Position numbers and translations under genes: made by a program | NCBI GenBank assembly: GCA_024741835.1 | Contig: JAENRP010000075.1 | Span: forward strand, 99,926 to 163,925 | Direction of reading: 5' to 3' | Length of the DNA stretch: 64,000 nt | DNA from: Diplocarpon mali | Taxonomy: Eukaryota > Ascomycota > Leotiomycetes > Helotiales > Drepanopezizaceae | In this document: positions 35,724 through 47,120 of the stretch, one piece after another | How the letters are laid out: each line of letters opens with the position of its first letter | How positions within the stretch are numbered: position 1 is the stretch's first letter | Notes under the pieces: generated by a model | The model's database searches: none | Told to the model about the DNA's origin: nothing | The model's input: only the letters and a program-made list of their open reading frames with translations

Positions 35724-37664
35724 ATGGCGAATGTTGCTGGACTGCCAACGCCAGTGCCACCTCCACCGCCTCCAGGCTTTCGGCTTCCACATCCAACAGG
35801 AGGAGCGGGAGGGGGTGGGCTTCAGCACCCTCAAGGCCAGTTCATACCGATGCCTGTTCGACAGAGAATTCAGAATTCATCTCGCATCCAAGACATCACC
35901 CCTCCGAAATTCATGAATGAAGCTGCTTGCCTGGAGAAATTGACGAGCCATGCCGCCTTTACTATTCGAAAGATGCCGGCGCGCGATACAAAAGAAAAGC
36001 AAACGTGGGCAAGAGCAGAAGTTGTGGACGAGAAGTGGGCACAAGAAGATATTGTGAAGCAGATCAAAAAGCTTAACGAGAGCAACCGGACAGTAGCTGA
36101 GAAGAAGTCCGCTCTCGCTCAATATCAGCAAGGTCAAATCACGTCACTTCTTGACGATCTCGGATCGAGAGAACCAGAGCCAGCGTTCCAATGGTCGCTC
36201 ACACAGCTGGACAGGACAGAGAGGCTTGTCGGTCGCATTAGAGCACCGAGTAAGAAGTCGCTTTACGAGACTGTTACCATGACAGTATATGTGAAGCGAG
36301 CCCCACATCGGGATATCAATCCCATCCAGCTGTATCATAATCTCGAAAAGATCAAGGAAGAAAGAATGCGGCCTCCACCACCTCCACAGCAGCCAAAACC
36401 GCAACCGCAACTGCAAAATCAACAGCAACCACAGCAGACAGGGCAAGGAGGTGGAACTGGAGTTGGACAGGGTGGAGGGCCAGGAGGTTACCAACAACCA
36501 CAGGGAAATCGCCCACCGCCTCCTCCACCGGCACCCTTTATGAATCTCAACAACAAGGGTGCGCCTCCTGTTGGCCAAGGCCACGCAAAGTATCATGGGC
36601 AAGGTCATGAGCCAGGCCATGAGCAAGGACACGAGGACAACAGCGGGAATAAGTCGAAAGTTTTGAAGCAGAATGACAAGTGTGGGAAGAACAGAGGTCC
36701 CAAAAAGTACCACAACCGTAGTGGATCAAGTGCTTCGGACTCTGAATTCTTCTACTCTGACACCGGGTCGAGTTCTGACGAAAGCTCTTTAGGGACGAGC
36801 ATCAGTTCCAGGTCTAGACAGCATCAGCAAAGCAAGCATAACAAGGACGCGAGCCGAAGTCACAGTAGACGTCGGGAGCGTCGAACTAAGTACTACTTCG
36901 AGGATCGATCTCCCTCCCCTCACCACCGTAGAATGAGTGATAGCTTTGGTGGAGTTCCACCTATTCAGCAACGATCTTATGCTCCCGAAATTCCCTGCGC
37001 AATCCCGGCCGTTGATCCCATCACCTCGGCATACCAAGCAGGAAAGGAGGACGCTATGGCTGAGAGATATAGTGTTGCAGATCGCCTAGTCCAGCAAACA
37101 CAACAGATCATCCAACCGGTTATTGAACGTTTTATTGAACCATTCGTTGAACCGAGGCCTGTCGTGTCCTACAGACGCCTGGAGTCGCAGTATTCCGAGC
37201 GCCCTCGACTTGTTAAATCTCGAAATACCGAGCCTCGGTACATTGAGGATCGATATGTCGACAAATTGCGATCAGTTGAGGATGATTTGATTGTCGATAG
37301 ACAACACCGAGCTGAGGAGTACATGAAAGGAAGGCCACGTGATATCGATCAGAGACCATTGGGTCCAAGGCCAGAGTATTTGGAGCAGAAATCAGGCGAT
37401 TTTGCTCGACGGCTAGTTGAGCGGCCTGGGTACTTGGAGAGGAGACACAGCGAAGTTCGCCCTGAGTACTACGAACGAAGACCGATTGAAGCCAGACAAG
37501 AATTCTTCGATCGCAGGCTACCAATGGCGAGAGAGTTCCACTCCAGGCACCGCAGTCTGACGGGGAAATTTTCTGGCGACTCTCGCCCCTTTGCAACGAA
37601 TTTTCTCCCACGATGCCCTAGTCCTTCTACTCCAAGCACATCGAGCTTTAAACACGGCTGGTAG
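35724..37664 (+). CDS. Proline-rich, largely disordered protein of unknown function
   Basis: Single-exon frame of 646 aa. The frame is open further upstream but the first good ATG, in context CCATGG, is at 35724 (MANVAGLPTPVP). After a proline-rich start there is one ordered segment at about residues 55-215 (KFMNEAACLEKLTSHAAFTI.. to ..YHNLEKIKEERM), predicted helical with charged residues. Next is a long Pro/Gln/Gly-rich linker, then a Ser-rich and Arg-rich stretch (SRSRQHQQSKHNKD, SRRRERRTKYYFEDRSPSP) that resembles SR-type sequence. The C-terminal 150 residues contain loose Tyr/Glu/Arg repeats such as PEYLEQ, PGYLERR and PEYYERR. I do not recognise a family domain. Length, composition and a clean 1.9-kb frame argue for a real gene. 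Confidence 0.75.
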   Translation: MANVAGLPTPVPPPPPPGFRLPHPTGGAGGGGLQHPQGQFIPMPVRQRIQNSSRIQDITPPKFMNEAACLEKLTSHAAFTIRKMPARDTKEKQTWARAEVVDEKWAQEDIVKQIKKLNESNRTVAEKKSALAQYQQGQITSLLDDLGSREPEPAFQWSLTQLDRTERLVGRIRAPSKKSLYETVTMTVYVKRAPHRDINPIQLYHNLEKIKEERMRPPPPPQQPKPQPQLQNQQQPQQTGQGGGTGVGQGGGPGGYQQPQGNRPPPPPPAPFMNLNNKGAPPVGQGHAKYHGQGHEPGHEQGHEDNSGNKSKVLKQNDKCGKNRGPKKYHNRSGSSASDSEFFYSDTGSSSDESSLGTSISSRSRQHQQSKHNKDASRSHSRRRERRTKYYFEDRSPSPHHRRMSDSFGGVPPIQQRSYAPEIPCAIPAVDPITSAYQAGKEDAMAERYSVADRLVQQTQQIIQPVIERFIEPFVEPRPVVSYRRLESQYSERPRLVKSRNTEPRYIEDRYVDKLRSVEDDLIVDRQHRAEEYMKGRPRDIDQRPLGPRPEYLEQKSGDFARRLVERPGYLERRHSEVRPEYYERRPIEARQEFFDRRLPMAREFHSRHRSLTGKFSGDSRPFATNFLPRCPSPSTPSTSSFKHGW

Positions 37665-39136
37665 TGAGCTTCCTTTGAATACTGACTTTTCGTCCTGTTG
37701 CCTCTGAACCAGGACCGCAGGAGAAGATTGCATTTGAGCTGGCGACTGCTTCTTTCTGAGGGTATGACAGGAGCCTGGTAATCGTTATGAGCTGGCCAAA
37801 TTGTCAATGTACATGTGATTTCTGTATAGTTGGCTCTGTTGATATCCCCTTACCACATGGTTTATAGGATCTTTGTATGGCGAAAACAATCAAACCAAGA
37901 AGCCAGAAAAAGGCTTATCAATGAAGGATGGCTTCCCTTGATCCTTCACAAGAAGCATATCTGTGAGCAAGCAAAGAGTTTTTGACGGGATCTAAAGGTG
38001 TAGATTCTGAGCTCCATAGAGCTGCAGGAGTATATATACAAGGTACGATTACATAAGCCAATCCTTGTATATTCTAACAGTTTTACCCACATCTCTTTTC
38101 CACGCCCGCTGTAGAAGCAAAGCAAAAACGGAAATTTCAAAATTGCAGGTCTAATATTTTATTTGCAATTATCTGCTAAGAGTGAGGGATAGTCTTTGGT
38201 TCTGACAAAAGTTCCTGCATATATGCCCAAAGCATTTGAGGTATTCCTGCCAAATCACAGAGCTGCTCATTATGCATCTTGCATCTTGAAGCTTCTTTGC
38301 TACCAAAATTGGACACAGAGGGAAACTTCTAAGCTGCGAGAGTTTATCATTTTGAATCCAGCGGTCAATAAAGTGGCTGCACAAACTTTGTCTTATGCAC
38401 ATTGGTAATCCTTTTATATACTAAATTCATTATTCAGTTGTAATTATTATGTAATAGGTCAATTACATCTGACGCTAGGAAATGTTCATTTGTATACTGA
38501 TAAGGAAAAAGCTTTCCTTGCAAAAATTATTGCGGAAACAGCATTTTTACTGTAAAACGAACTACTATTATCACACTTACTGACATTTATAATAATTGCC
38601 TGGTTGCGATTGGATTAGAAACGAACAAATGCTCTCCTTTTATTCAACAAGTTTAGCATGTAATTGTATTTACTGGACAGTATGCTAATTGCTAGTAATG
38701 CTAGGAGTATAGTGACTTGATTTTGAACTAAGCTCTTACAAGCAGGAACATGGGGCGCACGCTTAGTAGTATAGCAAGAAAGCTGCGAGTGAATTTGTAT
38801 TGCCAGAATACATCAGCTCTTTAATACATGAATCTGTTTTTCAAGTAGATTAATACTATTGTTGTTAACAATTTCACATAGTGGGCGCTTTACATACTGC
38901 AAAATAATATTTTCCCAAAAAAAACTTTTTTCTTCCCTAGCAAGGTGGGACATGTGAACCGCATAGCGTGCGGGTAGTACGGTGCTGCCGTCTGACTACC
39001 CCGCTAGAGCACAATAACCATAGATGCTATACATGTCTCTGAGACCTTGAAATCAACAAATTTTTTTAGTTTCTAACAAATTGCTCACGATACCGTGACA
39101 TTCTTGCTTTCAGAACAGCAAATCACAACCGCCATC
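37665..39136. other. Intergenic, with LTR-like element and AT-rich tract
   Basis: This contains LTR-like copy 2 (37983-38079), then about 800 bp of strongly AT-rich sequence at about 38130-38930. Broken protein-like frames occur there (for example AAHYASCILKLLCYQNWTQ on the plus strand near 38260), with several in-frame stops; I could not identify a parent gene. A hairpin at 38970-39004 lies 130 bp upstream of the triosephosphate isomerase start. Confidence 0.5.
37983..38079 (-). mobile_element. Solo-LTR-like element, copy 2 (97 bp, TSD GTTTT)
   Basis: Read on the minus strand it starts TGTTAGAATATACAAGG and ends CCCGTCA. It is flanked by a perfect 5-bp direct repeat GTTTT at 37978-37982 and 38080-38084. 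Sequence and ends match copies 1 and 3. Confidence 0.8.
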
Positions 39137-40129
39137 ATGCCTCGTCAATTCTTCGTCGGTGGTAACTTCAAGATGTCAGTACCCCTCACAGCACGGAGGA
39201 GAATCTACAACCGCACCGAACAGAAGCTGATATAGCTTGTAAATAGGAATGGGTCTGTCGAGGGCATCAAGAAGATCATTGCACATATCAACGATTCCAA
39301 GCTGGATCCTAACACGGGTCAGTATCTCCGTTATACTGTTCCCTTGAAGCCAGCCAGTTCCTTTGACCATGATTGGATCACCCCGAGACCTCCTGAGCAA
39401 GCCGTAATACAACTCATAATCATCTGCTAATCTGCCAATTCTCTAAAGAGGTCGTCATTGCTCCGCCATCCCTCTACCTTCTTCTCGCCCGTGAGCATCT
39501 CAAGCCCAGCCTCGAGGTCGCTGCCCAAAACGTATTTGATAAACCCAACGGAGCCTTCACTGGCGAGATTTCGGTCGACCAACTCAAGGATAGCAATATC
39601 ACATGGACACTTCTTGGTCACTCTGAGCGCCGAGTTATCCTGCAAGAAGACGACGTCTTCATCGCCAGCAAGACCAAGGCTGCGCTCGATGGGGGTATCG
39701 GTGTTATCTTCTGCTGCGGCGAGACATTGGAGCAGAGAGAGAACAACTTGACCATCCAGGTTGTTACTGCTCAGCTCAAGGCAGTCAAGGACAAGGTGTC
39801 GGACTGGACCAAGATTGTAGTTGCCTACGAGCCAATCTGGGCGATTGGCACCGGAAAGGTTGCTAGTACCGAGCAGGCTCAAGAAGTTCATGCTGCCATC
39901 CGTAAGTGGTTGAAGGAGGAAGTTAGCGAGAAGGCTGCAGAGGAGACCAGAATCATCTATGGTGGCAGTGTCAGTGAGAAGAATTGCCAGGACTTGGCGA
40001 AGCAGCCGGATATTGACGGGTTCTTGGTTGGAGGTGCCTCCCTCAAGCCTGCCTGTAAGCCCCTTTTGATCCTCTCCAATGGCGTTGCTAACAATATTAG
40101 TTGTCGATATCATCAACAGCCATTTGTGA
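39137..40129 (+). CDS. TPI1: Triosephosphate isomerase
   Basis: Model: join(39137..39174, 39247..39317, 39449..40054, 40101..40129), 247 aa, the normal length. It interconverts dihydroxyacetone phosphate and glyceraldehyde 3-phosphate in glycolysis, in the cytosol. Catalytic residues are all present: Lys12 in GGNFKMNG (split by intron 1), His94 in LLGHSERR and Glu164 in VAYEPIWAIGTG. The phosphate-binding YGGSV and GFLVGGASL motifs follow. The last nine codons (VDIINSHL and stop) are on a separate 29-nt exon. Reading through the third intron would give a false extension. A long open frame antisense to exon 3 is a shadow. Confidence 0.97.
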
Positions 40130-41736
40130 CTGCATGGAAGTGATAACGAGCATCCACGGCTGTGAATGAAAACTCTACGGGTAATGTGGCATCTCTAATA
40201 CTAGTAGGAACAGCAAAAATTGATATCGAGCCAAGCAGATCAATGATCAGGCGTTGAAGTTATCACTTTCCTCCAGATAATGTCCCACGAGAAAGTGCTA
40301 GAGACTACAATTCCTTGGCTGGTCTGGGAGCGAATAGCTGATCATTAAAACTTTCTCCCAGGGAGTTTTGCCGCTGAACTTCTGTTACTACAAGGTTGAT
40401 ATCTTGCGCCATACTGAACTGCTTTATGTTCTGTTAGGGTGTATCACAATCGATGCTAGATGATACTTGACGACTCCATATTGACGTTTGTAGACAAATA
40501 GTGACTCATAGACTCGAATTTATATTTGCGGTATAACTAATGCAGTTGCAACAAAGGATTGAATGTAATGCCGGCTTTTGGGGGATTAAAATTAGTCCTG
40601 GTACTGACAGCTTAGATTTGCTCACAAAATCAAAAAAAACCACTGTCTCCTTGTGCGATTTAATACTTGTTGTATGTTATAGCTTTAGCGAAAGAGAACT
40701 GGAAAAAGAGGCCATCAAATTCTCTTGGATTCGTTGCTGTGGTTTTAGGCAACGTCCAACTTGTTTTCAGACGAACTTTCATGGTGCCATTGAACATTTG
40801 AGGAGATATTCCTTCTGTGATGGCCTTAGCGATGGGCATAAAAGAAACACCAGCACCCATACAAAGCCTCGCTTCAGTGAAAGGCTGTGCTATTCAAATG
40901 ATACTCGGGTATCTGACTTAAAAATACACATTTGCATTGTCATAGCATCTACTTGTCCAGAAATCCTAATCAAGAAAGCCCTCCTAGTTCGTAGATCTGT
41001 AATGAGCCTCTCGCACGTACACACTGCTTGATAGCTGTGAGTCGCGGCAACGCTGCTATCACGATAACTCAAGTAAACTATGGTGAATTTGACTGTGAAG
41101 ACTGCCAGGTCGAGTCCCAGCCACTCAAGAACTCAAGAACTCAAGAATGAAGTATATCACGCGTTTCACGTGAGAAATCTGGAATTCTCCCCTAGATCCG
41201 TACGCCCGTATATATCTCGTTGATGTCGCCATTTTTCATCTTGTGAAAGCTGCTCTTAAGCCGCTTCTACTTTATCACATATCTTCTTTAGCCATTAATG
41301 AGGCGCCTCTTGGACTCAAAGACCGTCTCTACAGCAAAGAGGGTGGTGATGCTGCTGCTCGTTCTCCAAGCGTTAGCCGAGTATTTGTTCTTCTGGGGCT
41401 TTCGTTTGGCGGTTTACGCGCTCCAGAAAGCTTCGACAAGCTTTCAGCTTTTCCAGGTGGACTTTGGTTGTGGCGCTTGCGACTTTGATAGGAGTGAGAT
41501 CTGCCTGCTGATATATTGTCTCGCAAACCAGGAATCGGAAGTCGGAGGACAAGGAGATAACGAGGAAAGAAAGAATGCAGCAGGAAAGGGGATACCTGGT
41601 GACCGGGAATTCCATAGAGAGCATATGGCTGTTCTAAAATTTCTAGTAAATATCCGTCACACCGCTTGAAGCACACATCGCTACCCATGCCAAACGCCTC
41701 GAATTCAAACAATATAATACAGCCTCTCCCTCGACC
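40130..41736. other. AT-rich intergenic region, about 1.6 kb
   Basis: This lies between the TPI 3' end and the mL43 3' end. It contains a possible fossil of a FAD monooxygenase on the minus strand (40660-41070, listed separately) and a short tandem CTCAAGAA repeat near 41125. A 123-codon plus-strand frame from an ATG at 41298 has a hydrophobic start but no recognisable domain. Confidence 0.45.
40660..41070 (-). pseudogene. Possible fossil of a FAD-dependent monooxygenase N-terminus
   Basis: On the minus strand around 40780-40865 the frame reads LCMGAGVSFMPIAKAI followed by TEGISPQ. This resembles the EIGAGVSFGPNA..AIE.ISP segment of salicylate-hydroxylase-like flavin monooxygenases. Upstream on the same strand a broken stretch, GGLS then a stop then IRISGQ, sits where the GGIGGL..ALRRSGH dinucleotide motif would be expected. 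Frames are interrupted and the region is AT-rich, so a mutated copy is the simplest reading. The match is short and from memory. Confidence 0.3.
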
Positions 41737-42258
41737 TTAAACCTGCATTCCGCCTCCGTGATAGGGACTCCAAATTCCTCTCACCGATTCCTTCACACTC
41801 AACACTGGCTTCTTGACTCTCTTCAACTTCTCCCCGCTAGCATCCCTCAAGAGTTCTGCCTTTTGCAGTATTTGCTCCTTCTGTAAATTACGGACGCAGA
41901 TGGCCTTATGACGCTCCATTTTCGCCCCCAAGTAGTGGGCGATTATAACCGGATGCCGGTTCCCTCTGGGTGACACGCAGATCTCGATCGATGGGTTTGC
42001 GGCTGCGAACTTTGCGAGGGAGTTGCGTAGGAAGGAGCTGGATTAAAAGTCAGAATCATGGAAGTTGTTCGAGGGATCAGAGCCTCACTTCATTCCCCTG
42101 GACGAGCCCCAAGTATCGCAGTAGTGGAAGTCCATACGCCGGCATTGGAGGATGAAGCTGGACACACCATTCTAGAGGCTATTAGTGACTGTAAATCATG
42201 GATGCTTTTGTCAACATACCTGACTCACTGTCGTCTTTCTCAAGCCCAGAATTGCCAT
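41737..42258 (-). CDS. MRPL51: Mitochondrial large-subunit ribosomal protein mL43 (L51/S25/CI-B8 fold)
   Basis: Model: complement(join(41737..42037, 42089..42171, 42220..42258)), 140 aa, with introns of 48 and 51 nt. The spliced protein contains GVSSFILQCRRMDFHYCD, then GSSRGMNSFLRNSLAKFAAA, then KAICVRN, ILQKAELLRDASGEKLKRV and SVRGIWSPYHG. These are the conserved blocks of fungal mL43 in order. It is a structural component of the mitochondrial 54S subunit. Exon 1 has only 13 codons. It is transcribed away from the U1-70K gene, with 246 bp between the two start codons. Confidence 0.93.
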
Positions 42259-42504
42259 AGTGAGTATTCCAATTCACCCAGGTAATGGGGCTCTAGATCT
42301 TACAGCGATTCAAACGTCTTAGGTACCAGTCAGATTGAGGCGTGGCTTGTTTAGACGTAGAATTTTGAAGCTTTAGCCTCTGTTAGACGTCTGTATTGTG
42401 CACGGGCCACATTTTAGAAAACTAGGTAGCTTTGCGACGCGATTGACACCTTTTCCTCAACACCATTTTTCAAGCCATCAACACAACCAGTCGACATTGT
42501 CGTC
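42259..42504. promoter_or_regulatory. Bidirectional promoter of mL43 and U1-70K genes
   Basis: Only 246 bp separate the two divergent ATGs, so both promoters and leaders must lie here or overlap. I see no specific factor site that I would name. Confidence 0.55.
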
Positions 42505-44118
42505 ATGACTGATAAACTTCCTCCCAACCTCCTCGCGCTATTCGCACCAAGACCTCCGCTGAGATGGGTACCTCCTTCTGACCACCCTTCGGAGGACAGA
42601 AAGACAGCCAACATCAGCGGACTCGCCTCGTTTCTACCTAAGCTTGCGGAATACAAGGAAACCGACAAGTACGAGCCAACAGAGTCATGGTTGCAGAAGA
42701 AGGATCGTATCAAGGCGGAGAAGAGATCTGCACAAGAGGCTCTCATCAAGAATGGGCCTTTAGCATGTGAGGGCGGCCCAACCTGTTTCGATTTACCCTT
42801 ACCACCAGCTTGTCCGACTTCTGGACATGATGTCTCGTACTGCGCACATAGCTAACATTTGCACAGACAAGCCAGATGAAGATCCAAATATTAGGGGTGA
42901 TGCATTCAAGACCCTCATCGTTGCGCGACTCAGTTACGAAGCGAACGATCAGGATATTGAGAGAGAGTTCTCGCGATTTGGTCCAATCGAGAGGGTATGT
43001 CACGTCGCAAGTTTATAGGATTTCATACTGACTTCGCGCAGATCCGCATTGTTGTTGACACCCATCAAGACGAGAAGCCAAACAAGAAGAAAAAGAAGCA
43101 CCGTGGATATGCATTCGTGGTCTTTGAGCGTGAAAAGGATATGAGAGGTAAAACATGACCACCCTATACTCCAACAGCATTGCCGGACCGATTCTTGTTA
43201 AGATGGCCCTCAAGCCTACCTATCTTTTCCTTACCGTCTATGCCCAGTCTGAAGGTATTGAGTATGGGTAACATGACTGACAAACGCGCCTCGCACGCGC
43301 TTCACAGCTGCTCTAGAAAATTGCGATGGAATTCGTATCAAGGATAGACGAATCAAAGTAGACGTATGCCTCTAAACCAGCTCTGCTCCGACCCCGCTAA
43401 TTTTTATCAGGTCCAAAGAGCCAAAACTGTTCGTGGATGGCTCCCTCGCCGCTTAGGTGGTGGCTTGGGTGGACGTGGCTATACCAGAGCAGCACCTCCC
43501 AGGCCTTCTGGACCCGGATTTGGTGGCCCATCTGGACCCGGAGGACCTGGCGGATTCCGAGGTGGGTTCCGTGGCAGCGGCGGATTTGATAGAGGTCGAA
43601 GCGGAGGAGGATTCCGTGGAGGTGGAAATTTCCAAGATAGAGGAGGCTACGGTGGTGGGGGAGGTGGACGAGGAGGGATTGGCTACCAAGGCTCAGGATT
43701 TTCCAGAGCAGGTGGGCATAACCCTAGCGTTCCTGTCAACGCGCCAGCCGGCCCACAAGGTCGTGGGGGATTTTCTAGAGGCGGGTATGGAGGCTCCCCT
43801 GATCGTAACGGTGGTTCAGGTGGGTATCCCCGTGGCGACAGTTACTCCCGCGCTGGAAGTGGAGATGGGTATCGCGGTGGGGGTGGAGACGGTGGCCGCC
43901 CTCAATATGGACAAAGATCAAGTGGAAGCAACAGCGAGCCGGTAAGACCAAGGGAGCCTTTCAGAGATTCCGGCAGTCGAGACTACGGCAGCAGAGAATT
44001 CGGTGGTAGAGATTCTGGGTACGACCGGCCACCACGCGAAGAAGATTCCCGGAAACGACAGTACGAGAGCAACGGACACGAAGACTCTCGCGATCCTCGA
44101 AAGATTAGGAGGTACTAG
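42505..44118 (+). CDS. SNP1: U1 small nuclear ribonucleoprotein 70 kDa protein
   Basis: Model: join(42505..42766, 42867..42994, 43042..43147, 43308..43363, 43411..44118), 419 aa. The N-terminal U1-70K region (MTDKLPPNLLALFAPRPPL) binds the U1 snRNP core. The RRM spans about residues 100-190, with RNP2 LIVARL and RNP1 RGYAFVVF, then RIKVDVQRAKTVRGWLPRR, a signature of this protein. The C-terminal half is Gly/Arg-rich (repeats such as GGFRGG, GGYGG) and disordered. It binds stem-loop I of U1 snRNA for 5' splice-site recognition in the nucleus. It is convergent with MRT4. Confidence 0.95.
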
Positions 44119-44652
44119 ATCACTGGCTACCGGTTTGTTTGAGGGTGGGTTTCTCATCAGTCATTCTTCCCTCCACACCAGGGGTAAGCCGTTTTTCGAT
44201 GCGCATATTCGACAGGTAACAAGCCGTACTCGACATGCCTATGCCTACTACCCCCTCTGGATACCAAGGTGTTTCCCGGTCATTTCACATGGTAAAACGA
44301 CAAATGCACACTGCCACTCACAGACAAATTGGACTCGTGGAGCACTCACGGTTAATTTCTCAACTTGTATTTGTTGCTTTGGGTGAGCATAAAAGGGAGC
44401 GAACGGGCTGGTTGGTTCGTTGGCAGGTAAAGTCAGAGGTAAGACATTGCACCGTCTGACATCTGACCTTAGTTTTCAAAAATCCTTGCTTGTATTATCA
44501 CGAATCACTTGGACTGGTTTGTAAGAGAGGTAGTAGCCGAGGCAGCAAAGATGGATGGTCCTTTTCATTTCCGCAGGTAGCGCCGTCCAACACCATAATA
44601 ATTTCTTTGATTGTACGATATGAAAGAAAACAGGAATCAAGCAGTTCATTGC
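44119..44652. other. Convergent intergenic region, 534 bp
   Basis: This holds the 3' ends of the U1-70K (plus) and MRT4 (minus) genes. No gene is seen. Confidence 0.5.
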
Positions 44653-45460
44653 TTACTCTTTCATAGCCTGGACTTCTGTGACTTCATTCGTAGCTGCACT
44701 CCAGTATCTGTGCGAAGTTAGCCTTCACTTGAGTTATAAGGCAGAGAAAGACATACGCGACTAATTTGACAGTGAAATCTGCAGTAGCGACTCCAAATAA
44801 CTTCAACAATCTCGTCTGCCTACTATCAAGAACCTCTCCCTCCTTGCAGACTGTGTATGGGTTGTCCAGCGTAATCTTTCCCTTTGTCAATGATGTTGGC
44901 ATGTTCAGCTTTCTCAATTCCGGTTCCAAACTGTGGGCCATTGGCACATCCTGCTCCGTATCAATCTCCCCGCCCATCGAGTACACAATCCCAGCTGGCA
45001 CAGTGAACGATCTCGTGGCAGCTGTTCCCGCTCGAGCAAAGTCCGTTTTCGTCATACTTTCAAAGTACTCCTTGATAGCGCTAGGATTACGGTTCGTGAA
45101 GAGCAGCCCAACATTGCCTACGAGGAATTTTGACAGCAAATGAGTCGAGGGTTGGTATTCGTCTTCCGGGGATGATCCAAGGGCTTTGGCCATCACTTTC
45201 GTCTTTCCGAAAAAGAGTCTGTTAAGGAATTAGAACGCGCTGCTTACAGGTATGTACGGAGATGCGAACCTGCTGTCGCTGATATCATTGCGCACAGCCT
45301 TCAGGTACGTGTTGCGCATATTGTCCACCGAGAAGACAAAGCAGTACTGGTACTCGTCGAGGCAAGCCCTGACGTTGGCGAAGAGCTTCAAAGTGAGTTC
45401 CTTCCCCTTCTTGCCAACCTGCGACAGGTGGACGACCTTCGCGCGCTTGGATTTTGGCAT
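44653..45460 (-). CDS. MRT4: Ribosome assembly factor Mrt4 (P0-like)
   Basis: Model: complement(join(44653..44707, 44757..45218, 45270..45460)), 235 aa, with introns of 51 and 49 nt. [19 protein letters not shown] is the conserved start, followed by [28 protein letters not shown] and [11 protein letters not shown]. Next come [15 protein letters not shown] and the Mrt4-specific [12 protein letters not shown]. It is a nuclear/nucleolar paralogue of ribosomal P0 that occupies the P0 site on pre-60S particles until it is exchanged. The last exon encodes a short C-terminus ending EVQAMKE. The donor of intron 1 (GTTCGC) is a weak match but the joined protein is as expected. Confidence 0.94.
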
Positions 45461-45879
45461 GGTGAGTTCTTGGGGAGGGGTAGGGTTCAGGACTTCGTTG
45501 GGGAAATTCTAGGCTCGAAGTTTTAATTCTGCTCGATAACGATAACCGAATGAGGTTTAGCTAGCGCCTTATCCAAGATGATATTTTTCCAATCGCGAAA
45601 CAACTGTGGTCAACTGCGGCGTCCTCTTACTCCACACTGTTATTACTACGTGGAGATACCGGCTCGATGCTTCTGACAGCTTCATGTGGAAAGCGTGTGT
45701 GATTCGATTAGCTGATTGCCGTAGAAGTATAAGCTGAACTTGTGGGTGTGGACATATCCATGGCAGAACGAAAGCGGTGAGATAATTGATGCTAGTGCTC
45801 TTTGAGTGGCTTCATTGAGCAATAGGGAGGAGGTAATTGATTGAGACATCCATCTATTACGTGTTGTAAATGGTACAAT
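45461..45879. promoter_or_regulatory. Bidirectional promoter of MRT4 and MDM10
   Basis: A 419-bp interval between divergent starts. An upstream ATG at 45870 lies out of frame 10 nt before the MDM10 start and could form a short overlapping uORF. No other feature is recognised. Confidence 0.5.
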
Positions 45880-47120
45880 ATGTTGGAGTTCATGGATTAT
45901 GTGCAGCATGCCTTCTATAATGTTTCACATTGGAACCACGAGAATTCGTACTCTCAATTGACCGCGACAGCCCGTGGTAAGCATCGGTTTTCAAAGATCA
46001 AAATAGCTGCTTACAAAATATTGGAGCTCTCCTGGACTTTGAGACTCCTCGCGGGTTACATTTAAGCATATCTTCTCTCTCATCCCCTAACTTTGCCACT
46101 TCCTATGCTATAGGGAGTGTTGGGCTGGTCGACGGGTCGCTGTCTTATCTCTACACTTCTCTTCCTCTTCACACGACGTCTCAGAGCGGGCAAATCGACC
46201 TCCACGAAGTGATCCGTGGCTACAGACAAATACAAGAGCTACGGAAACCAGAGGAGTCATGGATGTGGGAGCAATGGCAAGGTGGAAAGCGAATAGATAA
46301 GCGCGACTCGTTACTCTATGGCCGACTCTACCTACCCCAAAGTACCCTTGAAGCATTGTATCTACGGCGACTGGGTCCCACGCAACAGCTCAAGCTCTCT
46401 GCTGTCAGTGATAGTCGTTTGAAAAACGGCGGGACAATTCTGGCGCTTCATCAATACGACGTTGGGAAATACAGCGCAGAGACATTATACACGACAGATG
46501 GTGGTCTCATCGGACTTCGGGGCCTCTATAACTTTGGACCAGATCCAAGGAAGGAATCCAGAGAAGTTCCAAGGACTGACGATCGATTTTATGGGCGGTT
46601 CAGTGCCGGAGCAGAGATGTACTATGGCTCGCTGAACAAGTCCGGTGGAGTGAGTTTTGGTGGCCGATTCGCGACATTGCCGGCCCACAAAGGAGTGCCC
46701 TTGACGGCGACTCTCACCCTCAATCCTTTGATGGGGAACCTGAGTACCTCGTACGCCGTCATGGCGGGGAAGAACTTGGCACTGTGCTCGAAGTTCGACT
46801 TCAATGTCTACAGTTACGAGAGTGATGTGATGCTCGGATGCGAGCTGTGGAGAATGAAGGCCAAGGTCCCCAAAGAGATAGTACGTAGCCTGGCTGCGAA
46901 ACTCGAATGGAGACTTGATCCGATCGAAGAAAACCCCATACCGGAACCAGATGTGGTAGCAGGCGTGTTGAAAGCTAGAGTGGATCAGAACTGGAAGATT
47001 GGATTGCTGTGGGAGGGGAGGATCAAAGACCTGCTTTTCACTCTCGGCTCTTCGATTGATATGAAGAGGAGAGACCAGCCATTCAGAGTCATTGGGCTGG
47101 AGTTGCAGTACTCTTCATGA
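45880..47120 (+). CDS. MDM10: Mitochondrial distribution and morphology protein Mdm10
   Basis: Model: join(45880..45976, 46027..47120), 396 aa. [19 protein letters not shown] and, across the 50-nt intron, [20 protein letters not shown] match the fungal Mdm10 N-terminus. Later blocks include [54 protein letters not shown] and the beta-signal-like C-terminus [11 protein letters not shown]. Mdm10 is a 19-strand outer-membrane beta-barrel of the ERMES ER-mitochondria tether and also associates with the SAM complex. The intron acceptor is GGAG, which is uncommon, but it is the only one that restores the family sequence. Confidence 0.95.

Noticed and set aside
39427..40116. Long open frame (229 codons) antisense to TPI1 exon 3
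   Set aside because: It is the complement of a highly biased coding exon, has no family similarity, and is fully explained by TPI1.
41298..41669. 123-codon ATG-started frame with a hydrophobic N-terminus
   Set aside because: No recognisable domain and atypical composition. It lies in the AT-rich spacer next to the mL43 3' end, so it was noted only in the gap entry.
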